A DNA stretch of 64,000 bases from Microcebus murinus (GCF_040939455.1 NC_134118.1:77338680-77402679), one strand, 5' to 3'. Counted from the first letter of the stretch, positions 34,059-48,300 are shown. Numbers and translations are program-made. Notes: generated by a model from the letters alone, not told the origin.

Positions 34059-34091
<33 letters not shown>

Positions 34092-34305
34092 ATAGAGAGA
34101 CAGCCCCCCACCCCGGCCCACCGCTCCCTGCCCGCCCCGCCCCGCCTGTCACCCCCGTCCCTCGGAGCCCGCCGGACCCGGCCGGTGAACTCAACAGGCC
34201 CGGCCCGGCGCGGGTCAGCGCCGGTGCGGGGCCTGGGGCGGGAGGAGGCGGCGGGGAAGCGCAGAGAGGCTCGGCTTCTTGAGCGGGGCAGGGGCGCCCT
34301 CCGCC

Positions 34306-34426
34306 GTCTAGGGCCACACCACCCTGAACGCGCCCGACCTCGTCTGGTCTCGGAAGCTAAGCAGGGTCGGGCCTGGTTAGTACTTGGATGGGAGACCGCC
34401 TGGGAATACCGGGTGCCGTAGGCTTC
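34306..34426 (+). rRNA. 5S ribosomal RNA gene, copy 10 (unit 10)
   Basis: Same sequence as copy 1. Unit 10 spans 32807-36449 (3643 bp) and matches unit 6 at every marker. Confidence 0.97.
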
Positions 34427-37400
34427 TTCTTTTTTTTTTTTTTTGTTTTGCCTCTTGTTCTGTCCCCTCTCTGGGAGCGAGGCGGCGGCCCGGGGTGGGG
34501 GTCACCCCCACCCTCAGCGCCCGCCGCGGTGCCTGGCGCCCCAGCCCGCACCGTGGGGCCTCCTCTTGTCCCAAGCCGCGACACCGCCGTCACGCGGCAG
34601 CATGCGTGGCTTCTGGACTGTCAGGTCTCAGACCAAAGGTCTGCTCTGTGGGAACCGACACGCTGGAGGAAACCTTGAGAGTCTGAGAGGGGAGGGAGTT
34701 CCAGAAGAAGGCCAGGATGTCATTTGGAGGGAGTATGTGACCAGAACTCGTCCCGTTGCTTTTGGGGTTCTATGGGCTACACGTAGGAATCTTTGGTGGT
34801 GGCACCTGATGTTGGGGGATCCGGAGTCGCACCCAGACCTGCTCCACAGGCCTCCTTTTACTTTTCTCTTCGGATTCATTATTTTTAAAAAGTGTCTCTT
34901 ATCTCTATGATTGCATTTTCTTTTCTCTCTCTTTTCAAGCAGATGATGGGAGTCCAAGTATTAAGGTGACATGTGTTGCCCGTGCCCCCCTCCCCCCTGT
35001 GTTCTTATTCATTTACCTCTGATGTCGTTCCAGCGTATTGTGGGGGTACCAATGTTAAGGTCGGGTACGTTGCCCTCTCCCAGCCTCCCCCCTCGGGTCA
35101 GAGCCTCAAGTGCGCCCATGCCCCAGTCGGTGCGCACCCACCCCATTCCTAATGGAGGTGTATGCCCATCCCCTCCCCCCACCCGCCCGACACCCACCCG
35201 ATGAAGGTGATTCCTCTGTGTCCACTTAGGTGTCCATCGGTTCGTACCCATTTGCTGGTGAGCGCGAGCACGTGGTGCTCGTGTGTCCATTCTTGGGCTA
35301 CCTGGCTTACTGGAACGGGTTCCAGCTCTGGCCAGGAGAACCACGAGAGGTGCCCTCTCACCGCTGCTCCTCCTAGCTGAATAGCACTCCGTGGTGTCCA
35401 CGCGCCACATTTCATTTACGCACTCGTGGGTCGATGGGCACTCGGGTCGCTTCCAGGTCTTTGCGATTGTGACTTGTGCCCTGACTCTAACCCTAACCCT
35501 TACCCAGCCCGTCTCCTCCTCGGCCCCTGCCTGACTGACTCCTTCCCGCCCGGCCTGTCACCTGTCACCGTCCTCTGCCCCTGCCTGACACGCTCCTCCC
35601 CGCCCGGGCCGTCACCGTCCTCGGCCCCTGCCTGACGGGGCTCCTCCGTCGCCTGGGCCTTCCAAGGGCTTGGTGTGGACGCTGGTTCCAGGACGCCCTC
35701 CCAGGAACCCGGTAGCAGGGCGGCCGCAGCGTCTCGCGCCACCCAACCGTCCGCCGGCCGGCGGCCGTCGCTAAGTGGCCTGCGGGGGACGTGCCCCCAC
35801 TGTGGGGCGGGCGCCCAGCCTGGTGTCTTCTCCGAGGCCCCGTGGCTGCTTTCACCCCCCCCCGCAAGGGGAGAGCCGCGGAGGTGGGGACCGCCTCCTC
35901 GTGGGGACGTACACCCAGCTCTCCACGTCGGATTCCGGGGCTCTCTGTCCTGCCAGAAGGCCCAGCTGGCCTGCGGGTCCTTAGAGTGGCAAAAACATCC
36001 GAAAACTGAGATTGAGGGTCCGGTGGTTGTCTGCACTTTTGTGCTGGGCACCCCAGGGAGGCCCGGGGGCTGGCTGGACGACGCGGTCTGCTGGGCAGGG
36101 GGGGGGGTTTGGAGGAGCAACTGATGCCCTTTGCACTTTGGGTAGCAAGTGTCTGAGGTGTCTCTGAGCCCTGCGCCATGTCGGGGGTGGGGGGTGGGAG
36201 GTCGGTGGGGGTGGAGGAGCAGGAGGAGGAGGAGGAGGAGGTGGGAAGGGCCGTGGCCTGCAGTCGTCTTCCCGGGGTGGCTTCTTCCACAGGCTGCTTG
36301 GCCTGGGCTCCCTGCACCTGGGCCTTTGGAGGACTGGCCCTGTGCTTGCCAACGCTTCCCCTGCAGGGACCCAGAGCTGGGAGGTTGCATCTCTCAGCCC
36401 TGGGTCGGGCAGAGCCCCAGCGGGCCATGCCCACAACCTCTCTCAGCACGGGTCCCCCAGAAGGCTCCTTTGGGACCAGGATTCTCTTGCGGGTGACTCT
36501 TTAAGGTCTGGCCCCTGGATGGAGGGGCACCAGGAGTAGAGGAGCAGGAAGGGGAAGGGGGTGGCCATGCGAGGGGACACTTTCAGGCCAAGTCCCAGCT
36601 TCAGCCTGATCCTCCTGGGAACCCCGGGGTGTACGTCACACCTCCTGGTTGTCCCGCTCTGAGACAAGGAGCCGGGCTTCGCATTCCCCCAGCAGCCAGT
36701 CGTGGGCTGAGGACACCTGGGGCGTTGGGAACTCCCTGGCTTCTCCTTGGCTTAACATCTGGAGCTGCTTGTGAATCGTGCCGCCACACACACACCCGAG
36801 TGCAGGTGTCTTCTGCACAGACTGCGGGCCTCGCTCTTCTGAATGCCGCTAGCTCGCCACCCACCCACGGGTGAACCTGGTCAGGGTACTTTCTCTCGGG
36901 GGCAGACTCTGATCCTGGCGGGCTACCGGTGTTTCTGTTTGCTCGTTTCTTTCTTCCATTTCGGGAAAGGCTTCCTTACTGGGTGTGGAAATCTCCTATG
37001 CCTTTCCTCGCCTATTCTGTCAGCTTTAAAATTCTCTTTCAGTTGCCACCCTCACAGATGGATTAGGAAACTCTTTCCGGTGCACTCATTAGTGAAATGA
37101 CCTCAATGAAGCTGGAATCCAATATCTAATGGCCGATTTTTAGCGAGTCCACACGCCAGGGTGGTCGGGGTCCAATGCAGCCCCGGCCAGGCCCAGGCCC
37201 CGGCCCCTTGGACTGGGCCACAGGAGGACACAGAGGAGGGTCCCGGCCCCCCCGGTCGCGTTGCCGGCAGTTCTCCAAGGGCTTGGGCGTTTTCCAGAGG
37301 TAGGAGATGGAGGGGACTGATTTCTTCAGCGCCCCACAAACCACGCCACCCCACCCATGGGACACATCCCTAGAGAGAGAGAGAGACGCCCCATACACTC

Positions 37401-37695
37401 GCTCCCCTCCCCCATGCGCTGTGCCCCAGCCCGGGGCCCGGGGGAATAGGCGGCAGCCCACCCACAGGGTGGGGGGCCCAGCTGAAAGGGGTTGTCGGGG
37501 AGGGCGGCCCCTGCCTGGGGTCAAAGGGCGGGCGATCCGCGCGTGCGCAATCGGCGGCGGCGGCGGCGGCGGCGGCGGGGGCGGCCACGAGCTGGGGGTG
37601 GGGGGCGGGTAGGTGAAGGAGGCCAGGCGAGGAGAGGAAGGGGGCTGGAAGGTCTCCACCTTGGCGAGTCCAGCCGTGGAGGCGCATCTTGTGTG

Positions 37696-37728
<33 letters not shown>

Positions 37729-37942
37729 ATAGAGAGACAGCCCCCCACCCCGGCCCACCGCTCCCTGCCCGCCCCGCCCCGCCTGTCACCCCCGTCCCTC
37801 GGAGCCCGCCGGACCCGGCCGGTGAACTCAACAGGCCCGGCCCGGCGCGGGTCAGCGCCGGTGCGGGGCCTGGGGCGGGAGGAGGCGGCGGGGAAGCGCA
37901 GAGAGGCTCGGCTTCTTGAGCGGGGCAGGGGCGCCCTCCGCC

Positions 37943-38063
37943 GTCTAGGGCCACACCACCCTGAACGCGCCCGACCTCGTCTGGTCTCGGAAGCTAAGCA
38001 GGGTCGGGCCTGGTTAGTACTTGGATGGGAGACCGCCTGGGAATACCGGGTGCCGTAGGCTTC
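37943..38063 (+). rRNA. 5S ribosomal RNA gene, copy 11 (unit 11)
   Basis: Same sequence as copy 1. Unit 11 spans 36450-40086 (3637 bp) and matches unit 7: A upstream (37230), 9 CGG, B haplotype (G at 38695). Confidence 0.97.
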
Positions 38064-41000
38064 TTCTTTTTTTTTTTTTTTGTTTTGCCTCTTGTTCTGT
38101 CCCCTCTCTGGGAGCGAGGCGGCGGCCCGGGGTGGGGGTCACCCCCACCCTCAGCGCCCGCCGCGGTGCCTGGCGCCCCAGCCCGCACCGTGGGGCCTCC
38201 TCTTGTCCCAAGCCGCGACACCGCCGTCACGCGGCAGCATGCGTGGCTTCTGGACTGTCAGGTCTCAGACCAAAGGTCTGCTCTGTGGGAACCGACACGC
38301 TGGAGGAAACCTTGAGAGTCTGAGAGGGGAGGGAGTTCCAGAAGAAGGCCAGGATGTCATTTGGAGGGAGTATGTGACCAGAACTCGTCCCGTTGCTTTT
38401 GGGGTTCTATGGGCTACACGTAGGAATCTTTGGTGGTGGCACCTGATGTTGGGGGATCCGGAGTCGCACCCAGACCTGCTCCACAGGCCTCCTTTTACTT
38501 TTCTCTTCGGATTCATTATTTTTAAAAAGTGTCTCTTATCTCTATGATTGCATTTTCTTTTCTCTCTCTTTTCAAGCAGATGATGGGAGTCCAAGTATTA
38601 AGGTGACATGTGTTGCCCGTGCCCCCCTCCCCCCTGTGTTCTTATTCATTTACCTCTGATGTCGTTCCAGCGTATTGTGGGGGTACCAATGTTAGGGTCG
38701 GGTACGTTGCCCTCTCCCTGCCTCCCCCCTCGGGTCAGAGCCTCAAGTGCGCCCATGCCCCAGTCGGTGCGCACCCACCCCATTCCTAATGGAGGTGTAT
38801 GCCCATCCCCTCCCCCCACCCGCCCGACACCCACCCGATGAAGGTGATTCCTCTGTGTCCACTTAGGTGTCCATCGGTTCGTACCCATTTGCTGGTGAGC
38901 GCGAGCACGTGGTGCTCGTGTGTCCATTCTTGGGCTACCTGGCTTACTGGAACGGGTTCCAGCTCTGGCCAGGAGAACCACGAGAGGTGCCCTCTCACCG
39001 CTGCTCCTCCTAGCTGAATAGCACTCCGTGGTGTCCACGCGCCACATTTCATTTACGCACTCGTGGGTCGATGGGCACTCGGGTCGCTTCCAGGTCTTTG
39101 CGATTGTGACTTGTGCCCTGACTCTAACCCTAACCCTTACCCAGCCCGTCTCCTCCTCGGCCCCTGCCTGACTGACTCCTTCCCGCCCGGCCTGTCACCT
39201 GTCACCGTCCTCTGCCCCTGCCTGACACGCTCCTCCCCGCCCGGGCCGTCACCGTCCTCGGCCCCTGCCTGACGGGGCTCCTCCGTCGCCTGGGCCTTCC
39301 AAGGGCTTGGTGTGGACGCTGGTTCCAGGACGCCCTCCCAGGAACCCGGTAGCAGGGCGGCCGCAGCGTCTCGCGCCACCCAACCGTCCGCCGGCCGGCG
39401 GCCGTCGCTAAGTGGCCTGCGGGGGACGTGCCCCCACTGTGGGGCGGGCGCCCAGCCTGGTGTCTTCTCCGAGGCCCCGTGGCTGCTTTCACCCCCCCCC
39501 GCAAGGGGAGAGCCGCGGAGGTGGGGACCGCCTCCTCGTGGGGACGTACACCCAGCTCTCCACGTCGGATTCCGGGGCTCTCTGTCCTGCCAGAAGGCCC
39601 AGCTGGCCTGCGGGTCCTTAGAGTGGCAAAAACATCCGAAAACTGAGATTGAGGGTCCGGTGGTTGTCTGCACTTTTGTGCTGGGCACCCCAGGGAGGCC
39701 CGGGGGCTGGCTGGACGACGCGGTCTGCTGGGCAGGGGGGGGGGTTTGGAGGAGCAACTGATGCCCTTTGCACTTTGGGTAGCAAGTGTCTGAGGTGTCT
39801 CTGAGCCCTGCGCCATGTCGGGGGTGGGGGGTGGGAGGTCGGTGGGGGTGGAGGAGCAGGAGGAGGAGGAGGAGGAGGTGGGAAGGGCCGTGGCCTGCAG
39901 TCGTCTTCCCGGGGTGGCTTCTTCCACAGGCTGCTTGGCCTGGGCTCCCTGCACCTGGGCCTTTGGAGGACTGGCCCTGTGCTTGCCAACGCTTCCCCTG
40001 CAGGGACCCAGAGCTGGGAGGTTGCATCTCTCAGCCCTGGGTCGGGCAGAGCCCCAGCGGGCCATGCCCACAACCTCTCTCAGCACGGGTCCCCCAGAAG
40101 GCTCCTTTGGGACCAGGATTCTCTTGCGGGTGACTCTTTAAGGTCTGGCCCCTGGATGGAGGGGCACCAGGAGTAGAGGAGCAGGAAGGGGAAGGGGGTG
40201 GCCATGCGAGGGGACACTTTCAGGCCAAGTCCCAGCTTCAGCCTGATCCTCCTGGGAACCCCGGGGTGTACGTCACACCTCCTGGTTGTCCCGCTCTGAG
40301 ACAAGGAGCCGGGCTTCGCATTCCCCCAGCAGCCAGTCGTGGGCTGAGGACACCTGGGGCGTTGGGAACTCCCTGGCTTCTCCTTGGCTTAACATCTGGA
40401 GCTGCTTGTGAATCGTGCCGCCACACACACACCCGAGTGCAGGTGTCTTCTGCACAGACTGCGGGCCTCGCTCTTCTGAATGCCGCTAGCTCGCCACCCA
40501 CCCACGGGTGAACCTGGTCAGGGTACTTTCTCTCGGGGGCAGACTCTGATCCTGGCGGGCTACCGGTGTTTCTGTTTGCTCGTTTCTTTCTTCCATTTCG
40601 GGAAAGGCTTCCTTACTGGGTGTGGAAATCTCCTATGCCTTTCCTCGCCTATTCTGTCAGCTTTAAAATTCTCTTTCAGTTGCCACCCTCACAGATGGAT
40701 TAGGAAACTCTTTCCGGTGCACTCATTAGTGAAATGACCTCAATGAAGCTGGAATCCAATATCTAATGGCCGATTTTTAGCGAGTCCACACGCCAGGGTG
40801 GTCGGGGTCCAATGCAGCCCCGGCCAGGCCCAGGCCCCGGCCCCTTGGACTGGGCCACAGGAGGACGCAGAGGAGGGTCCCGGCCCCCCCGGTCGCGTTG
40901 CCGGCAGTTCTCCAAGGGCTTGGGCGTTTTCCAGAGGTAGGAGATGGAGGGGACTGATTTCTTCAGCGCCCCACAAACCACGCCACCCCACCCATGGGAC

Positions 41001-41188
41001 ACATCCCTAGAGAGAGAGAGAGACGCCCCATACACTCGCTCCCCTCCCCCATGCGCTGTGCCCCAGCCCGGGGCCCGGGGGAATAGGCGGCAGCCCACCC
41101 ACAGGGTGGGGGGCCCAGCTGAAAGGGGTTGTCGGGGAGGGCGGCCCCTGCCTGGGGTCAAAGGGCGGGCGATCCGCGCGTGCGCAAT

Positions 41189-41221
<33 letters not shown>

Positions 41222-41338
41222 GGGCGGCCACGAGCTGGGGGTGGGGGGCGGGTAGGTGAAGGAGGCCAGGCGAGGAGAGGAAGGGGGCTGGAAGGTCTCC
41301 ACCTTGGCGAGTCCAGCCGTGGAGGCGCATCTTGTGTG

Positions 41339-41371
<33 letters not shown>

Positions 41372-41585
41372 ATAGAGAGACAGCCCCCCACCCCGGCCCA
41401 CCGCTCCCTGCCCGCCCCGCCCCGCCTGTCACCCCCGTCCCTCGGAGCCCGCCGGACCCGGCCGGTGAACTCAACAGGCCCGGCCCGGCGCGGGTCAGCG
41501 CCGGTGCGGGGCCTGGGGCGGGAGGAGGCGGCGGGGAAGCGCAGAGAGGCTCGGCTTCTTGAGCGGGGCAGGGGCGCCCTCCGCC

Positions 41586-41706
41586 GTCTAGGGCCACACC
41601 ACCCTGAACGCGCCCGACCTCGTCTGGTCTCGGAAGCTAAGCAGGGTCGGGCCTGGTTAGTACTTGGATGGGAGACCGCCTGGGAATACCGGGTGCCGTA
41701 GGCTTC
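41586..41706 (+). rRNA. 5S ribosomal RNA gene, copy 12 (unit 12)
   Basis: Same sequence as copy 1. Unit 12 spans 40087-43729 (3643 bp) and matches unit 6 at every marker. Confidence 0.97.
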
Positions 41707-44700
41707 TTCTTTTTTTTTTTTTTTGTTTTGCCTCTTGTTCTGTCCCCTCTCTGGGAGCGAGGCGGCGGCCCGGGGTGGGGGTCACCCCCACCCTCAGCGC
41801 CCGCCGCGGTGCCTGGCGCCCCAGCCCGCACCGTGGGGCCTCCTCTTGTCCCAAGCCGCGACACCGCCGTCACGCGGCAGCATGCGTGGCTTCTGGACTG
41901 TCAGGTCTCAGACCAAAGGTCTGCTCTGTGGGAACCGACACGCTGGAGGAAACCTTGAGAGTCTGAGAGGGGAGGGAGTTCCAGAAGAAGGCCAGGATGT
42001 CATTTGGAGGGAGTATGTGACCAGAACTCGTCCCGTTGCTTTTGGGGTTCTATGGGCTACACGTAGGAATCTTTGGTGGTGGCACCTGATGTTGGGGGAT
42101 CCGGAGTCGCACCCAGACCTGCTCCACAGGCCTCCTTTTACTTTTCTCTTCGGATTCATTATTTTTAAAAAGTGTCTCTTATCTCTATGATTGCATTTTC
42201 TTTTCTCTCTCTTTTCAAGCAGATGATGGGAGTCCAAGTATTAAGGTGACATGTGTTGCCCGTGCCCCCCTCCCCCCTGTGTTCTTATTCATTTACCTCT
42301 GATGTCGTTCCAGCGTATTGTGGGGGTACCAATGTTAAGGTCGGGTACGTTGCCCTCTCCCAGCCTCCCCCCTCGGGTCAGAGCCTCAAGTGCGCCCATG
42401 CCCCAGTCGGTGCGCACCCACCCCATTCCTAATGGAGGTGTATGCCCATCCCCTCCCCCCACCCGCCCGACACCCACCCGATGAAGGTGATTCCTCTGTG
42501 TCCACTTAGGTGTCCATCGGTTCGTACCCATTTGCTGGTGAGCGCGAGCACGTGGTGCTCGTGTGTCCATTCTTGGGCTACCTGGCTTACTGGAACGGGT
42601 TCCAGCTCTGGCCAGGAGAACCACGAGAGGTGCCCTCTCACCGCTGCTCCTCCTAGCTGAATAGCACTCCGTGGTGTCCACGCGCCACATTTCATTTACG
42701 CACTCGTGGGTCGATGGGCACTCGGGTCGCTTCCAGGTCTTTGCGATTGTGACTTGTGCCCTGACTCTAACCCTAACCCTTACCCAGCCCGTCTCCTCCT
42801 CGGCCCCTGCCTGACTGACTCCTTCCCGCCCGGCCTGTCACCTGTCACCGTCCTCTGCCCCTGCCTGACACGCTCCTCCCCGCCCGGGCCGTCACCGTCC
42901 TCGGCCCCTGCCTGACGGGGCTCCTCCGTCGCCTGGGCCTTCCAAGGGCTTGGTGTGGACGCTGGTTCCAGGACGCCCTCCCAGGAACCCGGTAGCAGGG
43001 CGGCCGCAGCGTCTCGCGCCACCCAACCGTCCGCCGGCCGGCGGCCGTCGCTAAGTGGCCTGCGGGGGACGTGCCCCCACTGTGGGGCGGGCGCCCAGCC
43101 TGGTGTCTTCTCCGAGGCCCCGTGGCTGCTTTCACCCCCCCCCGCAAGGGGAGAGCCGCGGAGGTGGGGACCGCCTCCTCGTGGGGACGTACACCCAGCT
43201 CTCCACGTCGGATTCCGGGGCTCTCTGTCCTGCCAGAAGGCCCAGCTGGCCTGCGGGTCCTTAGAGTGGCAAAAACATCCGAAAACTGAGATTGAGGGTC
43301 CGGTGGTTGTCTGCACTTTTGTGCTGGGCACCCCAGGGAGGCCCGGGGGCTGGCTGGACGACGCGGTCTGCTGGGCAGGGGGGGGGGTTTGGAGGAGCAA
43401 CTGATGCCCTTTGCACTTTGGGTAGCAAGTGTCTGAGGTGTCTCTGAGCCCTGCGCCATGTCGGGGGTGGGGGGTGGGAGGTCGGTGGGGGTGGAGGAGC
43501 AGGAGGAGGAGGAGGAGGAGGTGGGAAGGGCCGTGGCCTGCAGTCGTCTTCCCGGGGTGGCTTCTTCCACAGGCTGCTTGGCCTGGGCTCCCTGCACCTG
43601 GGCCTTTGGAGGACTGGCCCTGTGCTTGCCAACGCTTCCCCTGCAGGGACCCAGAGCTGGGAGGTTGCATCTCTCAGCCCTGGGTCGGGCAGAGCCCCAG
43701 CGGGCCATGCCCACAACCTCTCTCAGCACGGGTCCCCCAGAAGGCTCCTTTGGGACCAGGATTCTCTTGCGGGTGACTCTTTAAGGTCTGGCCCCTGGAT
43801 GGAGGGGCACCAGGAGTAGAGGAGCAGGAAGGGGAAGGGGGTGGCCATGCGAGGGGACACTTTCAGGCCAAGTCCCAGCTTCAGCCTGATCCTCCTGGGA
43901 ACCCCGGGGTGTACGTCACACCTCCTGGTTGTCCCGCTCTGAGACAAGGAGCCGGGCTTCGCATTCCCCCAGCAGCCAGTCGTGGGCTGAGGACACCTGG
44001 GGCGTTGGGAACTCCCTGGCTTCTCCTTGGCTTAACATCTGGAGCTGCTTGTGAATCGTGCCGCCACACACACACCCGAGTGCAGGTGTCTTCTGCACAG
44101 ACTGCGGGCCTCGCTCTTCTGAATGCCGCTAGCTCGCCACCCACCCACGGGTGAACCTGGTCAGGGTACTTTCTCTCGGGGGCAGACTCTGATCCTGGCG
44201 GGCTACCGGTGTTTCTGTTTGCTCGTTTCTTTCTTCCATTTCGGGAAAGGCTTCCTTACTGGGTGTGGAAATCTCCTATGCCTTTCCTCGCCTATTCTGT
44301 CAGCTTTAAAATTCTCTTTCAGTTGCCACCCTCACAGATGGATTAGGAAACTCTTTCCGGTGCACTCATTAGTGAAATGACCTCAATGAAGCTGGAATCC
44401 AATATCTAATGGCCGATTTTTAGCGAGTCCACACGCCAGGGTGGTCGGGGTCCAATGCAGCCCCGGCCAGGCCCAGGCCCCGGCCCCTTGGACTGGGCCA
44501 CAGGAGGACACAGAGGAGGGTCCCGGCCCCCCCGGTCGCGTTGCCGGCAGTTCTCCAAGGGCTTGGGCGTTTTCCAGAGGTAGGAGATGGAGGGGACTGA
44601 TTTCTTCAGCGCCCCACAAACCACGCCACCCCACCCATGGGACACATCCCTAGAGAGAGAGAGAGACGCCCCATACACTCGCTCCCCTCCCCCATGCGCT

Positions 44701-44975
44701 GTGCCCCAGCCCGGGGCCCGGGGGAATAGGCGGCAGCCCACCCACAGGGTGGGGGGCCCAGCTGAAAGGGGTTGTCGGGGAGGGCGGCCCCTGCCTGGGG
44801 TCAAAGGGCGGGCGATCCGCGCGTGCGCAATCGGCGGCGGCGGCGGCGGCGGCGGCGGGGGCGGCCACGAGCTGGGGGTGGGGGGCGGGTAGGTGAAGGA
44901 GGCCAGGCGAGGAGAGGAAGGGGGCTGGAAGGTCTCCACCTTGGCGAGTCCAGCCGTGGAGGCGCATCTTGTGTG

Positions 44976-45008
<33 letters not shown>

Positions 45009-45222
45009 ATAGAGAGACAGCCCCCCACCCCGGCCCACCGCTCCCTGCCCGCCCCGCCCCGCCTGTCACCCCCGTCCCTCGGAGCCCGCCGGACCCGGCC
45101 GGTGAACTCAACAGGCCCGGCCCGGCGCGGGTCAGCGCCGGTGCGGGGCCTGGGGCGGGAGGAGGCGGCGGGGAAGCGCAGAGAGGCTCGGCTTCTTGAG
45201 CGGGGCAGGGGCGCCCTCCGCC

Positions 45223-45343
45223 GTCTAGGGCCACACCACCCTGAACGCGCCCGACCTCGTCTGGTCTCGGAAGCTAAGCAGGGTCGGGCCTGGTTAGTAC
45301 TTGGATGGGAGACCGCCTGGGAATACCGGGTGCCGTAGGCTTC
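45223..45343 (+). rRNA. 5S ribosomal RNA gene, copy 13 (unit 13)
   Basis: Same sequence as copy 1. Unit 13 spans 43730-47366 (3637 bp) and closes the fourth dimer block: A upstream (44510), 9 CGG, B haplotype (G at 45975). Confidence 0.97.
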
Positions 45344-48300
45344 TTCTTTTTTTTTTTTTTTGTTTTGCCTCTTGTTCTGTCCCCTCTCTGGGAGCGAGGC
45401 GGCGGCCCGGGGTGGGGGTCACCCCCACCCTCAGCGCCCGCCGCGGTGCCTGGCGCCCCAGCCCGCACCGTGGGGCCTCCTCTTGTCCCAAGCCGCGACA
45501 CCGCCGTCACGCGGCAGCATGCGTGGCTTCTGGACTGTCAGGTCTCAGACCAAAGGTCTGCTCTGTGGGAACCGACACGCTGGAGGAAACCTTGAGAGTC
45601 TGAGAGGGGAGGGAGTTCCAGAAGAAGGCCAGGATGTCATTTGGAGGGAGTATGTGACCAGAACTCGTCCCGTTGCTTTTGGGGTTCTATGGGCTACACG
45701 TAGGAATCTTTGGTGGTGGCACCTGATGTTGGGGGATCCGGAGTCGCACCCAGACCTGCTCCACAGGCCTCCTTTTACTTTTCTCTTCGGATTCATTATT
45801 TTTAAAAAGTGTCTCTTATCTCTATGATTGCATTTTCTTTTCTCTCTCTTTTCAAGCAGATGATGGGAGTCCAAGTATTAAGGTGACATGTGTTGCCCGT
45901 GCCCCCCTCCCCCCTGTGTTCTTATTCATTTACCTCTGATGTCGTTCCAGCGTATTGTGGGGGTACCAATGTTAGGGTCGGGTACGTTGCCCTCTCCCTG
46001 CCTCCCCCCTCGGGTCAGAGCCTCAAGTGCGCCCATGCCCCAGTCGGTGCGCACCCACCCCATTCCTAATGGAGGTGTATGCCCATCCCCTCCCCCCACC
46101 CGCCCGACACCCACCCGATGAAGGTGATTCCTCTGTGTCCACTTAGGTGTCCATCGGTTCGTACCCATTTGCTGGTGAGCGCGAGCACGTGGTGCTCGTG
46201 TGTCCATTCTTGGGCTACCTGGCTTACTGGAACGGGTTCCAGCTCTGGCCAGGAGAACCACGAGAGGTGCCCTCTCACCGCTGCTCCTCCTAGCTGAATA
46301 GCACTCCGTGGTGTCCACGCGCCACATTTCATTTACGCACTCGTGGGTCGATGGGCACTCGGGTCGCTTCCAGGTCTTTGCGATTGTGACTTGTGCCCTG
46401 ACTCTAACCCTAACCCTTACCCAGCCCGTCTCCTCCTCGGCCCCTGCCTGACTGACTCCTTCCCGCCCGGCCTGTCACCTGTCACCGTCCTCTGCCCCTG
46501 CCTGACACGCTCCTCCCCGCCCGGGCCGTCACCGTCCTCGGCCCCTGCCTGACGGGGCTCCTCCGTCGCCTGGGCCTTCCAAGGGCTTGGTGTGGACGCT
46601 GGTTCCAGGACGCCCTCCCAGGAACCCGGTAGCAGGGCGGCCGCAGCGTCTCGCGCCACCCAACCGTCCGCCGGCCGGCGGCCGTCGCTAAGTGGCCTGC
46701 GGGGGACGTGCCCCCACTGTGGGGCGGGCGCCCAGCCTGGTGTCTTCTCCGAGGCCCCGTGGCTGCTTTCACCCCCCCCCGCAAGGGGAGAGCCGCGGAG
46801 GTGGGGACCGCCTCCTCGTGGGGACGTACACCCAGCTCTCCACGTCGGATTCCGGGGCTCTCTGTCCTGCCAGAAGGCCCAGCTGGCCTGCGGGTCCTTA
46901 GAGTGGCAAAAACATCCGAAAACTGAGATTGAGGGTCCGGTGGTTGTCTGCACTTTTGTGCTGGGCACCCCAGGGAGGCCCGGGGGCTGGCTGGACGACG
47001 CGGTCTGCTGGGCAGGGGGGGGGGTTTGGAGGAGCAACTGATGCCCTTTGCACTTTGGGTAGCAAGTGTCTGAGGTGTCTCTGAGCCCTGCGCCATGTCG
47101 GGGGTGGGGGGTGGGAGGTCGGTGGGGGTGGAGGAGCAGGAGGAGGAGGAGGAGGAGGTGGGAAGGGCCGTGGCCTGCAGTCGTCTTCCCGGGGTGGCTT
47201 CTTCCACAGGCTGCTTGGCCTGGGCTCCCTGCACCTGGGCCTTTGGAGGACTGGCCCTGTGCTTGCCAACGCTTCCCCTGCAGGGACCCAGAGCTGGGAG
47301 GTTGCATCTCTCAGCCCTGGGTCGGGCAGAGCCCCAGCGGGCCATGCCCACAACCTCTCTCAGCACGGGTCCCCCAGAAGGCTCCTTTGGGACCAGGATT
47401 CTCTTGCGGGTGACTCTTTAAGGTCTGGCCCCTGGATGGAGGGGCACCAGGAGTAGAGGAGCAGGAAGGGGAAGGGGGTGGCCATGCGAGGGGACACTTT
47501 CAGGCCAAGTCCCAGCTTCAGCCTGATCCTCCTGGGAACCCCGGGGTGTACGTCACACCTCCTGGTTGTCCCGCTCTGAGACAAGGAGCCGGGCTTCGCA
47601 TTCCCCCAGCAGCCAGTCGTGGGCTGAGGACACCTGGGGCGTTGGGAACTCCCTGGCTTCTCCTTGGCTTAACATCTGGAGCTGCTTGTGAATCGTGCCG
47701 CCACACACACACCCGAGTGCAGGTGTCTTCTGCACAGACTGCGGGCCTCGCTCTTCTGAATGCCGCTAGCTCGCCACCCACCCACGGGTGAACCTGGTCA
47801 GGGTACTTTCTCTCGGGGGCAGACTCTGATCCTGGCGGGCTACCGGTGTTTCTGTTTGCTCGTTTCTTTCTTCCATTTCGGGAAAGGCTTCCTTACTGGG
47901 TGTGGAAATCTCCTATGCCTTTCCTCGCCTATTCTGTCAGCTTTAAAATTCTCTTTCAGTTGCCACCCTCACAGATGGATTAGGAAACTCTTTCCGGTGC
48001 ACTCATTAGTGAAATGACCTCAATGAAGCTGGAATCCAATATCTAATGGCCGATTTTTAGCGAGTCCACACGCCAGGGTGGTCGGGGTCCAATGCAGCCC
48101 CGGCCAGGCCCAGGCCCCGGCCCCTTGGACTGGGCCACAGGAGGACACAGAGGAGGGTCCCGGCCCCCCCGGTCGCGTTGCCGGCAGTTCTCCAAGGGCT
48201 TGGGCGTTTTCCAGAGGTAGGAGATGGAGGGGACTGATTTCTTCAGCGCCCCACAAACCACGCCACCCCACCCATGGGACACATCCCTAGAGAGAGAGAG

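Larger units (their letters stand above)
18247..47366 (+). repeat. Higher-order dimer repeat, four copies of 7280 bp
   Basis: Units 6-13 alternate strictly between a 3643-bp type (G upstream, 11 CGG, A haplotype) and a 3637-bp type (A upstream, 9 CGG, B haplotype). The pairs start at 18247, 25527, 32807 and 40087, exactly 7280 bp apart. I saw no difference among the four pairs at any marker. This implies a two-unit block was amplified recently, or that the assembly repeated it. Confidence 0.88.
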
